DNA of 64,000 nt from Actinostola sp. cb2023 (GCA_033675265.1 JAUJYZ010000439.1:317501-381500); one strand, 5' to 3'; shown: positions 1 through 16,885, numbered from the stretch's first letter. A program made the numbers and translations. Notes: generated by a model from the sequence alone, not told the origin.

Positions 1-560
1 GATAAATACTGTAAGACATTTCTTTATTCTATTTTTAAATTTTATATTTAAGACCTGGCTGGCTGGCTGGCATGCTGGCTGGCTGGCTGGTGGCTGCGTT
101 TTATTCAACAATTTATGCGTTTATTTTTAATAGGGATCGAAAATAAGTGGACGTTTGCAAGCCTGCCGCTTATACATCTACGCCCCGTCAAGACCAAGGA
201 TACGCCCCGTGTGCCTCTTTTTTTGCACATTGATATAAAGTGTAAGACATTTATTTATTCTGTATACTTAAATTTTAAATTTAAATTGAAGAGCTGGTTG
301 TGTGGTTGCCCGGTTTTTTGGTGGATTTAATCTTACAAAATGGAAATACATTGTGCGAATCGTCAAGACATTTGCGTTGCTATGTGTTCATTGTTAATAG
401 GGATTGAAAATAAGTGGTCTGCAAGCCTGCCGACTATACATCTACGCCGTATCAAGCCCAAGGATAAACCCCACGTACCGCGTCTACTTTATTATTGTAA
501 AGAAACGAGGTACGCGTGGTTTATCCTTAGACATTTCTTTATTCCATACGTCAGCTGGTT
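1..560 (+). repeat. Dispersed ~185-bp repeat, copies 1-2 and a partial end
   Basis: The block starting 'agggat(c/t)gaaaataagtgg' and continuing through 'gcaagcctgccg' and 'acatctacgcc' occurs near 131 and 396 here and again near 1630. Each copy ends in an AT-rich stretch like 'acatttctttattctata', and bases 1-50 hold only that terminal part. A short CTGG repeat (53-97) and the long 8-bp repeat at ~553 begin immediately after such ends. This is probably a short non-autonomous interspersed element whose 3' end seeds microsatellites. No coding sequence is credible here; the family is not identified. Confidence 0.6.
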
Positions 561-1270
561 GTCTGGTTGTCTGGTTGTCTGGTTGTCTGGTTGTCTGGTG
601 GCTGTCTGGCTGTCTGGTTGTCTGGTTGTCTGGTTGTCTGGTTGTCTGGTTGTCTGGTTGTCTGGTTGTCTGGTTGTCTGGTTGTCTGGTTGTCTGGTTG
701 TCTGGTTGTCTGGTTGTCTGGTTGTCTGGTTGTCTGGTTGTCTGGTTGTCTGGTTGTCTGGTTGTCTGGTTGTCTGGTTGTCTGGTTGTCTGGTTGTCTG
801 GTTGTCTGGTTGTCTGGTTGTCTGGTTGTCTGGTTGTCTGGTTGTCTGTCTGGTCTGGTTGTCTGGTTGTCTGGTTGTCTGGTTGTCTGGTTGTCTGGTT
901 GTCTGGTTGTCTGGTTGTCTGGTTGTCTGGTGTCTGTTGTCTGGTTGTCCTGGTTGTCTGGTTGTCTGGTTGTCTGGTTGTCTGGTTGTCTGGTTGTCTG
1001 GTTGTCTGGGTTGTCTGGTTGTCTGGTTGTCTGGTTGGTTGTCTGGTTGTCTGGTTGTCTGGTTGTCTGGTTGTCTGTTGTCTGGTTGTCTGGTTGTCTG
1101 GTTGTCTGGTTGTCTGGTGTGCTGGTTGTCTGGTTGTCTGGTTGTCTGGTTGTCTGGTTGTCTGGTTGTCTGGGTCTGGTCTGGTTGTCTGGTTGTCTGG
1201 TTGTCTGGTTGTCTGGTTGTCTGGTTGTCTGGTTGTCTGGTTGTCTGGTTGTCTGGTTGTCTGGTTGTCG
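553..1270. repeat. 8-bp minisatellite (GGTTGTCT)n
   Basis: About 90 near-perfect copies of GGTTGTCT, with a few 1-4 base slips around 600, 848, 931, 1010, 1078, 1118 and 1171. An 8-bp unit without stop triplets is open in every frame, giving spurious WLSGCLVV-type peptides on this strand and DNQTTRQP-type peptides on the other. The slips change frame without consequence, so coding is unlikely. Confidence 0.9.
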
Positions 1271-1627
1271 TTGCATCTATTGCCTCAAAATAAACATGGC
1301 GGAAGTGCTCCTTGGCCGTAGAAGAAAAGTAGTGCGTGCCACTGTCTCCTACCTCTCGCCGTGCGAAGGTTCGTCGTTTCCGTGGCAGCTGTGGCTCTTC
1401 GACTCCATCTACTTCGCTTTTCCTTTGTAGCACTCTTGCTGAGAACAGATCAAAGGCTTTTTCACTCTGAACAAACAATCGTCTGGAAATTGCCGCATTA
1501 AAGTCCAAAGAAACAAAACCCGATCGATTGTTCGATAGCAACAATGTTTTTTATCATCATTATTATTTTGAGGAAAAACGTTTTTTATTTTGGGAAAAAA
1601 CTGGGCCCCTATGGACGCTACGGCCCT

Positions 1628-1820
1628 GAATAGGGATTGAAAATAAGTGGCCTGCAAGCCTGCCGACTATACATCTACGCCGTATCAAGCCCAAGGATAA
1701 ACCCCATGCACGTATCGCGTCTACGTTATTGTATTACAGTAAAGAGACGAGGTACGCGGGGTTTATCCTTAGACATTTCTTTATTCTATATTTACATTTT
1801 ATATTGAAGAGCTGGACGTC
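1628..1820 (+). repeat. Dispersed ~185-bp repeat, copy 3
   Basis: Third copy of the repeat near 131 and 396, with the same order of blocks and the same terminal 'acatttctttattctatatt' and 'gaagagctgg'. It is most like copy 2: 'atcaagcccaaggataaacc' is shared. No microsatellite follows this copy directly. The interval 1271-1627 between the 8-bp array and this copy holds nothing I can identify. Confidence 0.55.
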
Positions 1821-2029
1821 AGCTGTTTGTCTTGTTGCAAGTCAATCAAATATAGTTTCCTTATTCCTTATAGATCAAAGTAGGGATGTCTCCACTAAGT
1901 CTTCTGCGGTCGTTCACTACCAGCAGGTACCCAGTCATTATCCGTCAATTCTCTATTTCCTGTTTCCTGGCGCAGCAATTCTTCTTGCTCTTCTACTGGT
2001 ACTTATTGTCAAGTGGTAAGTTACTTTTC

Positions 2030-3165
2030 CTTATTTGGAAATATAATTCCTTATTTTTAAATATAATTCCTTATTTGATACTAAAATTCCTTATTTGGTA
2101 ATATAATTCCTTATTTGATAATATAATTCCTTATTTGATACTAAAATTCCTTATTTTTAAATATAATTCCTTATTTTTAAATATAATTCCTTATTTGGTA
2201 ATATAATTCCTTATTTGGTAATATAATTCCTTATTTGGTAATATAATTCCTTATTTGGTAATATAATTCCTTATTTGATACTAAAATTCCTTATTTGGTA
2301 ATATAATTCCTTATTTGGTAATATAATTCCTTATTTGGTAATATAATTCCTTATTTGATACTAAAATTCCTTATTTTTAAATATAATTCCTTATTTTTAA
2401 ATATAATTCCTTATTTGGTAAATATAATTCCTTATTTGGTAATATAATTCCTTATTTGGTAATATAATTCCTTATTTGGTAATATAATTCCTCATTTGGT
2501 AATATAATTCCTTATTTGGTAATATAATTCCTTATTTGGTAATATAATTCCTTATTTGGTAATATAATTCCTTATTTGGTAATATAATTCCTTATTTGAT
2601 ACTAAAATTCCTTATTTTTAAATATAATTCCTTATTTTTAAATATAATTCCTTATTTTTAAATATAATTCCTTATTTTTAAATATAATTCCTTATTTGGT
2701 AATATAATTCCTTATTTGGTAATATAATTCCTTATTTGATACTAAAATTCCTTATTTTTAAATATAATTCCTTATTTTTAAATATAATTCCTTATTTGGT
2801 AATATAATTCCTTATTTGGTAATATAATTCCTTATTTGGTAATATAATTCCTTATTTGGAAATATAATTCCTTATTTGGAAATATAATTCCTTTTTTATA
2901 AAGAACAATGATAAGTATAGAAATGGAAACTATAATGAGGAATACACAGAACAAATGTTCGGAAAAAATCAGACGCCTCGAGCGGGATTCGAACCCACGA
3001 CACCCCAATTTCATGACAGGTGCTCTGCCCTTATTTGGTAATATAGTTCCTTATTTGGTAACATAATTCCTTATTTGGTAACACAATTCTTTGTTTGGTG
3101 ACATCATTCCTTATTTGGTCATTATACAATTCCTTATTTAGTTATATAATTCCTTATTTTGTGGG
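2030..3165. repeat. 20-bp AT-rich minisatellite with three monomer types
   Basis: More than 50 tandem copies built around 'attccttatttggtaatata'. Three monomer variants alternate: TTGGTAATATAATTCC, TTGATACTAAAATTCC and TTTTTAAATATAATTCC. They occur in repeated orders, which suggests expansion of multi-monomer blocks. The array is interrupted at about 2893-3030 by a tRNA-related insertion and resumes afterwards. It ends just before the start of the USP-like gene. Confidence 0.9.
2893..3030 (-). mobile_element. tRNA-derived SINE fragment inside the minisatellite
   Basis: The insertion interrupts the 20-bp array. On the minus strand it reads 'gggcagagcacctgtcatg' followed by a match to the RNA polymerase III B box, GGTTCGAATCC (within about 2979-2995). 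The array resumes on both sides. The A-box half and acceptor stem are incomplete, so this is a tRNA-related retroposon fragment rather than a working tRNA. Family not identified. Confidence 0.5.
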
Positions 3166-3180
3166 TGACTATTGTGTTCT

Positions 3181-8411
<5,231 letters not shown>

Positions 8412-8437
8412 ACGAAACCAGAGAGTAGAGGGGGGTG

Positions 8438-8530
8438 AGTAACAATCTTTAATAGCTTGGGCTTCCTGTGTCAGTGACCAGAAGTAACGATCTTTAGTAG
8501 CTTGGGCTTCCTGTGTCAGTGACCAGAGAG
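8438..8530. repeat. 45-bp direct duplication in the gap before the V-ATPase gene
   Basis: The sequence 'atctttaatagcttgggctt' with its continuation through 'gtgtcagtgaccag' occurs twice in tandem with one base change. It lies between the stop of the USP-like gene and the V-ATPase gene, probably in the 3'UTR or flank of the former. The rest of 8412-8860 shows no feature I can name. Confidence 0.7.
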
Positions 8531-8876
8531 TAGCTAGAGTAGAGAGAGAGGGGGGAGGGTGAATATCAAGGACTTGAAGGTCGTATGCAATCTTCGTCGT
8601 TTACGTAAATCGATCACGCATCGTCTTGGCCATGATAGAATCGTTCTATTTTTTTGTCTATTTACATTTTTTTTTCGAAGAGGGAAGAAGGTGGTGCCTG
8701 GATCTTCGTTTTTGGTAATTTTTTAATCGAATCTGCATTAATATTTTCCTGTAAAAAATATACTCTCCTCCCAATCTCCCCTCCCTCCCTCCCTCAGCAC
8801 TTGTATTTGTGTGACTGTCATGTGACTAATATTTAGACTACCTTTCTCTAGGGGGACTGGGGCGAGAGGTTGGTGT

Positions 8877-8888
8877 CCGCCATCTTGA
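8877..8888 (-). promoter_or_regulatory. YY1-like motif (AAGATGGCGG) just upstream of the V-ATPase d start
   Basis: The minus strand reads TCAAGATGGCGG, very close to the YY1 consensus AANATGGCGGC often found near transcription starts of animal housekeeping genes. It lies 24-35 bases before the chosen ATG. The motif is visible; its function is inferred. Confidence 0.4.
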
Positions 8889-8911
8889 ATCAGAGATCGA
8901 AGGCGACAAAG

Positions 8912-11900
8912 ATGGCAGAAACATCGATGATGGCTTTTGACGAGCTTTTCTTCAACGTAGATTGCGGCTATTTAGAGGGTCTTGTACGTGGCTTTAGGTC
9001 TGGTATACTTACACAAAGTGATTATCTGAACCTGGCGCAATGCGAGACTCTCGAAGGTGAGTGAAACAAGATAAGATGACAGCAAGTTCTTCAAATTTCT
9101 TCGCGTTTTGAGTGAATATCTAGGTGTTGATTAAACGACTGTACTTTTGTCTTATAGTCAATTATATGTACAATTTATAAACGTTTTCAATGTGGAATTA
9201 AATCTAATTGTTTTGTGACTTGTGTTCAGTGGTCGACGAATGATGTCATAGATTATTGCATTAGCTTCATTACACTCGCATATTTGTACATAAAGCTTAC
9301 TGTATCTTCTTGGACAATTTAGACGTTTGGGAAACAATTACATTTACCCAAACAACTTGTATTTTTATTGTGATATTTTCATTTACATAAAATAGTCAGC
9401 TGACTTAAAGTGCCTATGACGTTTATTTTTTTATTTTGAAAATCGATTACATATGAAGTGAATAGTGGGATGGTTCAGTATATTGTGATTTGAGCTTCGC
9501 ATTTGCGAGTTATAAAGGTTTGAAATGTTGATATGGTAATTCAGTGACGTCAACGTAGGCATCATTTATTATACAAAAGTGCCCTTGTGCAAATTACTGA
9601 CAGTTTTTCTACAACTTATATACATGATGTTAAACTTTTTTATCCATTTCAGAAAAGAGTGCTACTTGAAAAAATATAAATAAGTTACGGCAAATGCCTA
9701 CGTTGACGTCACCAAATTAGCATATCCCGATTTCAAACCTTTATAACTCGTAAATGCAAAGCTCAAATCACAAAAAACTGAACCATTCCACTATTCACTT
9801 CATATGTAATCGATTTTTAAAATAAAAAAATAAGCATCATAAGCACTTTAAGCTTAAATGCAGTGTACATTTTTTCACTTCCTATAAATCAGTACATTAA
9901 GCTTAAGTTTATATACATCCCCAACCTTCTCACTAATGTTCAATTCACAAATGGTTGATGATAAGCAGCATAGAAGATTAGGTCAATGGTCCATCCATAA
10001 CAACTAGTACCATTGTTCTGAGACAAGACTTTAATTAATGTTTCCACAGATTTGAAGCTGCATCTACAAAGTACTGATTATGGGAACTTCTTGCAAAACG
10101 AAGCGAGTCCATTAGCAGTATCAGTCATCGATGATCGGTTAAGAGAAAGGCTGGTTGAAGAGTTTAAACACTTGAGAAATCAAGCACTAGAACCTCTGGC
10201 AACATTTATGGACTTTATAACGTAAGTTCTTGTTTGTAACACGCCATTCATTATAGAGATGTAGTGAAATAATTACTCGTGCCCAGGCCTTTGGCCGGCA
10301 CGAGTTGAAAAACACAGCCTGCAATCGAGTGAGACTGGGAAGGGGCAAGTTCAGCTGTCAAATTCGCTCGTGTAAAGATCTCAAGCAGGTCTTTATTGCA
10401 CGATCTAAGCCTACGAGCATGAATGTAGGGAGCAATAATAAACCATAACTGATGACTGATATCAACTAGTATGCATCTTTCATGATACAGTGCATCCCGG
10501 TACTCAATCGTACCAGGGCACGAGTGAATGCTTGTTAAATGACTTTCTCCTGAAAATATCTAACAATGACTTTGTTTTGTTCCACAGTTACAGCTATATG
10601 ATTGATAATATCATACTTCTCATCACTGGAACACTGCACCAACGACCAATTCAAGAACTGATACCTAAATGCCATCCTCTGGGGAGTTTTGAGGAGATGG
10701 CATCTATCAATATTGCTTCTACTCCTGCAGACCTGTATAATGCTGTTATGATTGATACACCTTTAGGTATGTTGTTGTTGTTATGGTGATTGTTGCCATG
10801 GCACCCTGTATAATGCTGTTATGATTGATACACCTTTAGGTATGTTGTTGTTATGGTGATTGTTGCCATGGCACCCTGTATAATGCTGTTATGATTGATA
10901 CACCTTTAAGTATGTTGTTGTTGTTATGGTGATTGTTGCCATGGCACCCTGTATAATGCTGTTATGATTGATACACCTTTAGGTATGTTGTTGTTGTTAT
11001 GGTGATTGTTGCCATGGCACCCTGTATAATGCTGTTATGATTGATACACCTTTAGGTATGTTGTTGTTGTTATGGTGATTGTTGCCATGGCACCCTGTGT
11101 TATATCATGTACCAGTAACTGCAAACATAACCTTCAGATACTAATGTTATGGTTTTGCTTTGTGACTGTTAGCTCCTTTCTTTGTGGAGTGTATATCTGA
11201 ACAAGATCTTGATGAGTTGAACATTGAAATCATTAGGAATACGTTGTACAAGGTAAGACTTGCTAAAGTGGTGGTGATGATGATGAATAATGATGTTTAT
11301 GGTGGTGGTGATGATGATGACTAATGATGTTGATGATGGTGATGATGATGACTAATGATGTTGATGATGGTGATAATGATGACTAATGATGTTGATGATG
11401 GTGATGATGATGACTAATGATGGTGATAATGATGACTAATGATGTTGATGATGGTGATAATGATGACTAATGATGTTGATGATGACTAATGATGTTGATG
11501 ATGGTGATAATGATGACTAATGATGGTGATAATGATGACTAACGATGTTGATGATGATGATGATGATGATGATGACTAATGATGGTTGTGATGGTGATGA
11601 TAATGATGAATAATGATGGTGGTGATTATTATTATGTTGATTGTGGTGGTTAATCATAGTGGTTATGATTGCGATGATGATCATACTGATATTAAGCATT
11701 AAATATTATTATTTAAAATGGTAGTCTGTCCATGACCATACGTCCCTAATGAAATACTAACATACCTGTACCTATAGTAATAGAAGCTGTTGTATCTCAT
11801 TCTCTTGATTGTGTTGTAGGCTTACTTGGAAAGCTTTTACAAGTTTTGTGAAAACCTTGGTGGAACAACAGCTGATGTCATGTGCCCTATTCTAAAGGTG

Positions 11901-13350
11901 ACTTGACATATCACCAATATGAATGACCCCCTCTCCACTTATAGAATTGATAAAAAAGAAGGGAGAAGTTGTAGTCATTCCATATTGAAAGATTAATAGA
12001 AAATAATATAATCTTGGGGTTGCGTGTGTCGGTTACTCTAGCCCACTCCCCACTTGTAGAATTGATAAAAAGATGAATAGAAAATAATCTGATTATATTT
12101 TTGTTATTGTTTCAAAGTTTGAGGCTGATAGGAGGGCCATAATCATCACCATCAATTCCTTTGGTACAGAACTTAGCAAAGATGAACGACAAAAACTGTT
12201 CCCGCAGTGCGGTAATCTTTATCCTTATGGACTAGCAAAGCTGTCCAAGGCAGACGAGTATGATCAAGTGAGAGCTGTAGCTGACTACTACTCAGTAAGT
12301 CATAGGTTTAATCAAAGACTTGCCTGAGCAAAGATGACTAATTGAAGGGCTCCCTGCAAGAATGCAATAAGTCACTTGTGATCAAAATCTAAATTCTCCT
12401 TGAGATTCTTTGGATTTCAAAGGAGAATTTGGGTTTTGATCACAACTCACTTACAGTATGTACAGTAGCTAATTTCGGCAGTCCCAAGCATAATAGTTTT
12501 ATTTCTCAAAAATGCTACTGTTCCAAATCGTTCCTTCCACTGTACTCTGTTCTAGCAGGGACACCTTCAATTAGATCAGAGAGTCTTTCACTTGAGATTG
12601 ACTGTGGTCTGCAGAAAATAATACAGAACACCACAATCTCAAACAGTCGATATAACAGGGGGTCCAAATCTGTGTTGTCTAAATTTAATGGATATATACA
12701 TTTCCGTTTGAGATATCGGGGAGTTTGTGACGTTGTTGAGATAGTTGGCAGCTGCTGTACTTTGAAGATTCATTGGCATTTGAAGGGATCCCTGCAAGAA
12801 AGGAGTAAGTGACTTGTGATCAAAACCCAAATTCTCCTTTGAAATTCAAAGAATCTTGAGGAGAATTTAGATTTTGATCAGAGATCACTTACGTTGTTCT
12901 TGCAGGGAGCCCTTCATTTGATAGTTGCATTGCCAAAGCCTGTGTGTCGTCTTCTTGTTTACAAATGTAGCTTGTTTACAAATGTAGCTTGTTTACAAAT
13001 GTAGCTTGTTTACAAATGTAGCTTGTTTACAAATGTAGCTTGTTTACAAATGTAGCTTCAATGAAATGACCAAGTTTTTCTTCTACAACAGGATTACCGC
13101 CAAATGTTTGATGGCGCAGGAACAGGCTCCGGGGAAAAGACACTTGAGGACAAGTTTTTTGAGCATGAGGTACGTTAGACTGGTACACTTAGATAATTCA
13201 AACATTTGGCAATAATACTTAGCCTGGTATTTTCTACTTGATCAAACTACATGTTAGTAGTGCTGGAATTTAGAAATCAGAAACAGAATGTACCAGTCCA
13301 GTCAGGATTGATGTGAAAATTGAGAACTAGTGTACTCTTCTTTGAGTATA

Positions 13351-13397
<47 letters not shown>

Positions 13398-14305
13398 GTT
13401 TATTAGCAATCCACGAGGTGGCTCTTCTATGCTAATGACCTACAATAAAGATAATGATATGGCTTCCATTGTAATAGAATTGGTGGTTCAGAATTGGAAC
13501 ATGCCCTACATCTAGGATATTTCATTAGATCCCAGCAAATGACAAACTCTGGCAGCTACTTTCAAAACCAGCTCCGCCTACTTTAGTCAGTTCCATCTGT
13601 TGATTTGTACATGTATATTTGATGCCTTGTAATTATTGTCACTGTTGTTTACTCCAGTATGACCATCCACCTACTACGAATTGTATTAAAGTAATAAATA
13701 GTAATACATCCTTTCAGAGGAGGTCTCCGTCACTTATGTCAAAGTGGTTTTCAGGATGGTCCTTCTAGATACTGAAACTACACATACAGTCATTCTCAAA
13801 AAGGTTGTCCAGATGTAAAGACTACAACACTACAATAAAGTCACATGATTCATTATGTTTTCAATTTCTGCACGCGGAACTGCGAGTTGATACCAGCGCC
13901 ATTACATTCAGTTCTCACAATGCCGTGTAGTTTTGCACCTCAAATTGAAATTCCACGCGAGGAAATTGAATACATAATGAAACACGTGACTTTATTGTAG
14001 TATTGTAGTCTTTTCATCTGGACAACCTTTTTGAGAATGACTGTATGTCTGCTAGAACCATAATCATAGCCAGAACCTACAGTGTTATTCGCTCTCCTAC
14101 ACTTGCTTTCACTAACATTCACTTGTCATTGTGTCTTCTGCAGGTTAAGTTGAACAAGTTGGCATTCATGCAACAATTTCACTTTGGTGTGTTTTACGCT
14201 TATGTGAAACTCAAGGAGCAAGAGAGTCGAAATATCGTGTGGATTGCAGAATGCATTGCGCAGAAAAATAAGTCTAAGATCGATAACTACATCCCAATTT
14301 TCTGA
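8912..14305 (+). CDS. ATP6V0D1: V-type proton ATPase subunit d (V0 domain), eight exons, complete
   Basis: Exons: 8912-9056, 10050-10221, 10588-10766, 11173-11252, 11820-11897, 12118-12294, 13092-13169, 14144-14305; all GT-AG. The joined CDS is 1071 bp, 356 aa (human homologue 351). Subunit d couples the rotating central stalk of V1 to the V0 proteolipid ring of the proton pump on lysosomes and other acidic compartments. Diagnostic stretches are [15 protein letters not shown] near the start, [78 protein letters not shown] and C-terminal [20 protein letters not shown]. The N-terminus is a few residues longer than the human one; a second in-frame ATG at 8927 or 8930 could be used. Intron 3 carries five copies of the exon-3 end with its donor (see findings). 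Orthology to the d family is certain; d1 versus d2 cannot be decided in an invertebrate. Confidence 0.97.
9404..9852. mobile_element. Foldback MITE family A, copy 1 (V-ATPase intron 1)
   Basis: Terminal inverted repeats start 'cttaaagtgc' and continue for about 150 bases, including 'atcgattacatatgaagtga' and 'gtgatttgagcttcgcattt' and their complements on the right. The internal part is AT-rich without coding sequence. A second copy lies at about 16886-17284. No transposase is present, so mobility in trans is inferred. Confidence 0.8.
10732..11100 (+). repeat. 70/73-bp minisatellite made of exon-3 end plus donor site, five copies
   Basis: Units begin at about 10732, 10805, 10875, 10948 and 11021 with 'cctgtataatgctgttatga' and include 'acctttaggtatgttgttg'. 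The first copy is the true end of exon 3 (about 35 coding bases) and its GT donor; the other four are intronic. Copy 3 reads TTTAAGTATG instead of TTTAGGTATG. A partial sixth unit starts at 11094. Use of any downstream donor would read TGG TGA soon after the first copy. Confidence 0.9.
11263..11700. repeat. TGATGATG/TGACTAATGATG repeat in V-ATPase intron 4
   Basis: Degenerate trinucleotide-based repeat with a longer period around 'gatgactaatgatgttgatg'. No coding role; purely intronic. Confidence 0.8.
12341..12919. mobile_element. TIR element B (~580 bp) in V-ATPase intron 6
   Basis: The ends are inverted copies of 'tgaagggctccctgcaag'. Subterminal blocks on both sides contain 'cacttgtgatcaaaa' and a nested hairpin 'aattctcctt...aaggagaattt'. 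A diverged fragment of the same subterminal block lies at about 55786-55852 in the RB-like gene. No transposase. Confidence 0.7.
12965..13062. repeat. 17-bp tandem repeat in V-ATPase intron 6
   Basis: About six copies of 'gtagcttgtttacaaat' immediately upstream of exon 7. Short minisatellite without coding meaning. Confidence 0.85.
13345..13440. mobile_element. (AAT)n-tailed SINE remnant in V-ATPase intron 7
   Basis: AAT triplets are followed by 'ggtttattagcaatccacga' and 'ggtggctcttct'. The arrangement resembles the piece near 56230 (AAT run, 'gatttattaaacagatcc', 'atggctcttcc'), so the two are probably one SINE family in the same orientation. Confidence 0.4.
13783..14047. mobile_element. 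Foldback MITE C (~265 bp) in V-ATPase intron 7
   Basis: Inverted ends 'catacagtcattctcaaaaa' (left) and the complement on the right continue through 'ggttgtccagatg' and 'gactacaa'. Arms are about 90 bases. Non-coding; it ends roughly 100 bases before exon 8. Confidence 0.8.
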
Positions 14306-14474
14306 ATTTAATTTCATAAAGTAACAATATCATTTTTTTATACACATGTACACACATGTGTATAAAAAGATATTGTTACCTTATATCAATGAAAAAATAA
14401 TCTTGATGATTCAAATGATATTCCAATGACTACTTGACATTTTAAAATGGTTATCAAATCAGCTTGTAAATAGT

Positions 14475-15664
14475 TAGTCCGGGAGCAGATGTCACTGAAA
14501 GAAGGAATTTCTTGATGATTTCAAGCGACCAGCTCAGAAGTGTTGAGGGGGACCTAAGGAACACGTTAAATGTTGTCGGCACTTCTGTAATGCATGCAGA
14601 GGGTTTTTATGGGACATTGAAAAAGTGGCCTCCGTGGCCGTGCATGAAAACGAGGCTAAATCATAAAACTGATTCAAAGTTGGTCTTTTAGTGGGTATTT
14701 TTGGAATAAACTATTCTCAGTTTTGATAGTCTGAGATGTCCATGAGATGTCCAACTGAATATCATAACTTATAGGGATAATCAGAGCGGTCACGTGACCG
14801 GAAGTCCAGGCTTCATTTCCTGTAGCCTAAGAATGACATATCTCAACTAAACACGACTTTTCATTTCCAGAAACGAAGGAAAAAAACATATTCACAACAA
14901 GTTTCATTTCACTAACCTTTCTACTCATCACTGCCAGAGTCACCGTACTCAGTTTGCAGCGTATCGTTATCCTCAAGCATTTCCACAACAATCATCACTC
15001 GTAGCAATGCAAGGGGAGAATTATTGGGGGTACAATCTGATGAACAGCGAATTAGTCGCGAGCTGCTAAGGGGTGCTGGGTTATGCGTCCCCGAAAATAT
15101 TTGAGGTATAGAATCTCTGAAATAGCATTTCCTGCCTTCTGAAGGTAAGTAGTTTCCAGCAAGTTTAGACTACAGTTAGACTGGCACTGACAGAAAATTG
15201 ATCCTGTGGCCATGGCCAAATCGTAGGACATTTGAGGGGTTGTAGACATGTACTCAATCATATCATTCTGTGCACATAATGTGTGTTTTATAGCTATTCA
15301 AACGAGATCTAGTGTTCATACCAAAGGCAAAACCATTGAACAGCCGATACGCTAACAGTTCCATTTTCCTATAACATGGCTGTTTTAATACAACTTTCGG
15401 GTCATATCGTTTGGCAGTCCTGTTCCTGTGCCCTGCACAGTCTACCTACTCAGTGGTAGGACACAAAGACTTTGGATTCATTTTTTATCCGAAAACTCCC
15501 ACACCCCTGATTATTACCCGAAACTCCCCCCCCCCCCCCCCCCCCCCCCCCCCAGGTTCCAAACTAGCATCTGGTAGTGGGCACAGAGATCTAGAATTAC
15601 TTCATAAAGTTAAATAAGGTCACTTTACTTTAATGAGCCTGTCCACTGAGCCTGATTATTTCTG

Positions 15665-15698
<34 letters not shown>

Positions 15699-16654
15699 AG
15701 GTTCCAAACTAGCATCTGGTAGTGGGCACAGAGATCTAGAATTGCTTCATAAAGTTAAATAAGGTCACTTTACTTTAATGAGCCTGTCCACTGAGCCTGA
15801 TTATTTCTGAACATCTGCCACCCGAGGTCTTTGACTTGTGAACCGGTGTTCCATGCTCTAGACGCAAAGTCTACCAATGGTGCTACGGAGTTGTTTATCC
15901 ATTCCCTACGATTTGACCATGGCCACAAGATCGATTTTCTGTCAGTGCCAGTCTAACTGTAGTCTAAACTTGCTGGAAACTACTTACCTTCAGAAGGCAG
16001 GAAATGCTATTTCAGAGATTCTATACCTCAAATATTTTCGGGGACGCATAACCCAGCACCCCTTAGCAGCTCGCGACTAATTCGCTGTTCATCAGATTGT
16101 ACCCCCAATAATTGTCCCCTTGCATTGCTACGAGTGGTGATTGTTGTGGAAATGCTTGAGGATAACGATACGCTGCAAACTGAGTACGATGACTCTGGCA
16201 GTGATGAGTAGAAAGGTTAATGAAATGAAACTTGTTGTGAATATGTTTTTTTCCTTCGTTTCTGGAAATGAAAAGTCGTGTTTAGTTGAGATATGTCATT
16301 CTTATGCTACAGGAAATGAAGCCTGGACTTCCGGTCACGTGACCGCTCTGATTATCCCTATAGGTTATGATATTCAGTTGGACATCTCATGGACATCTCA
16401 GACTATCAAAACTGAGAATAGTTTATTCCAAAATACCCACTAAAAGACAAACTTTGAATCAGATTTATGATTTAGCCTCGTTTTCATGCAAGGCCACAGA
16501 AGCCACTTTTTGGACGCCCCGTAGAAACCCTCTGCATGCATTACAGAAGTGCTGACAACATTTAACGTGTTCCTTAGGACCCCCTCAACACTTCTGAGCT
16601 GGTCGCTTGAAATCATCACGAAATTCCCACGGGAAAACCATTGCTCCCAGACTA
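14475..16654. mobile_element. Large foldback element (~2.2 kb) with ~0.8-kb inverted arms
   Basis: The left arm (14475 to ~15265) begins TAGTCCGGGAGCA and the right arm (~15875 to 16654) ends TGCTCCCAGACTA. The arms are near-identical inverted copies, so the same 60-70 codon frame (SYDLAMATGSIFCQCQSNC) appears inward on each and is not evidence for a gene. A candidate 3-bp target duplication AGT flanks it (14472-14474, 16655-16657). The centre holds two C homopolymers and an internal ~115-bp duplication. No transposase is recognisable. Confidence 0.8.
15531..15815. repeat. Poly-C runs with tandem ~147-bp duplication in the foldback centre
   Basis: Two poly-C tracts (about 15527-15554 and 15667-15699) are each followed by 'aggttccaaactagcatctg' and the same ~115 bases to 'gagcctgattatttctgaac'. 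The duplicated unit therefore includes the C-run. Confidence 0.85.
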
Positions 16655-16885
16655 AGTCACTAATACATGCAACTCAATAATATGCGAAAATCTGATTTTG
16701 CAATATTGTAGTATTCTCAGATCTACAATAGACTTATTATGTCAATGCTTAATGTAATAGTATTGGTGAAAATCAGGAAAAAAAAGAAAGAAAAAGAAAT
16801 AGGATGACTTAAATCGGGTCTACAGCTATTGTTATTTGTAGAATGGTGAATGTGAACAAATAAACTATTTCAATGAAGTCTTCTT

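Noticed and set aside
340..1544. Long open frames on both strands through 340-1544 (WLSGCLVV and DNQTTRQP repeats)
   Set aside because: They follow from an 8-bp stop-free repeat open in all frames, with random 1-4 base slips and no conserved flanking domain.
15052..16080. Near-identical 67-69-codon frames on opposite strands
   Set aside because: They are the two inverted arms of one foldback element, not two genes.
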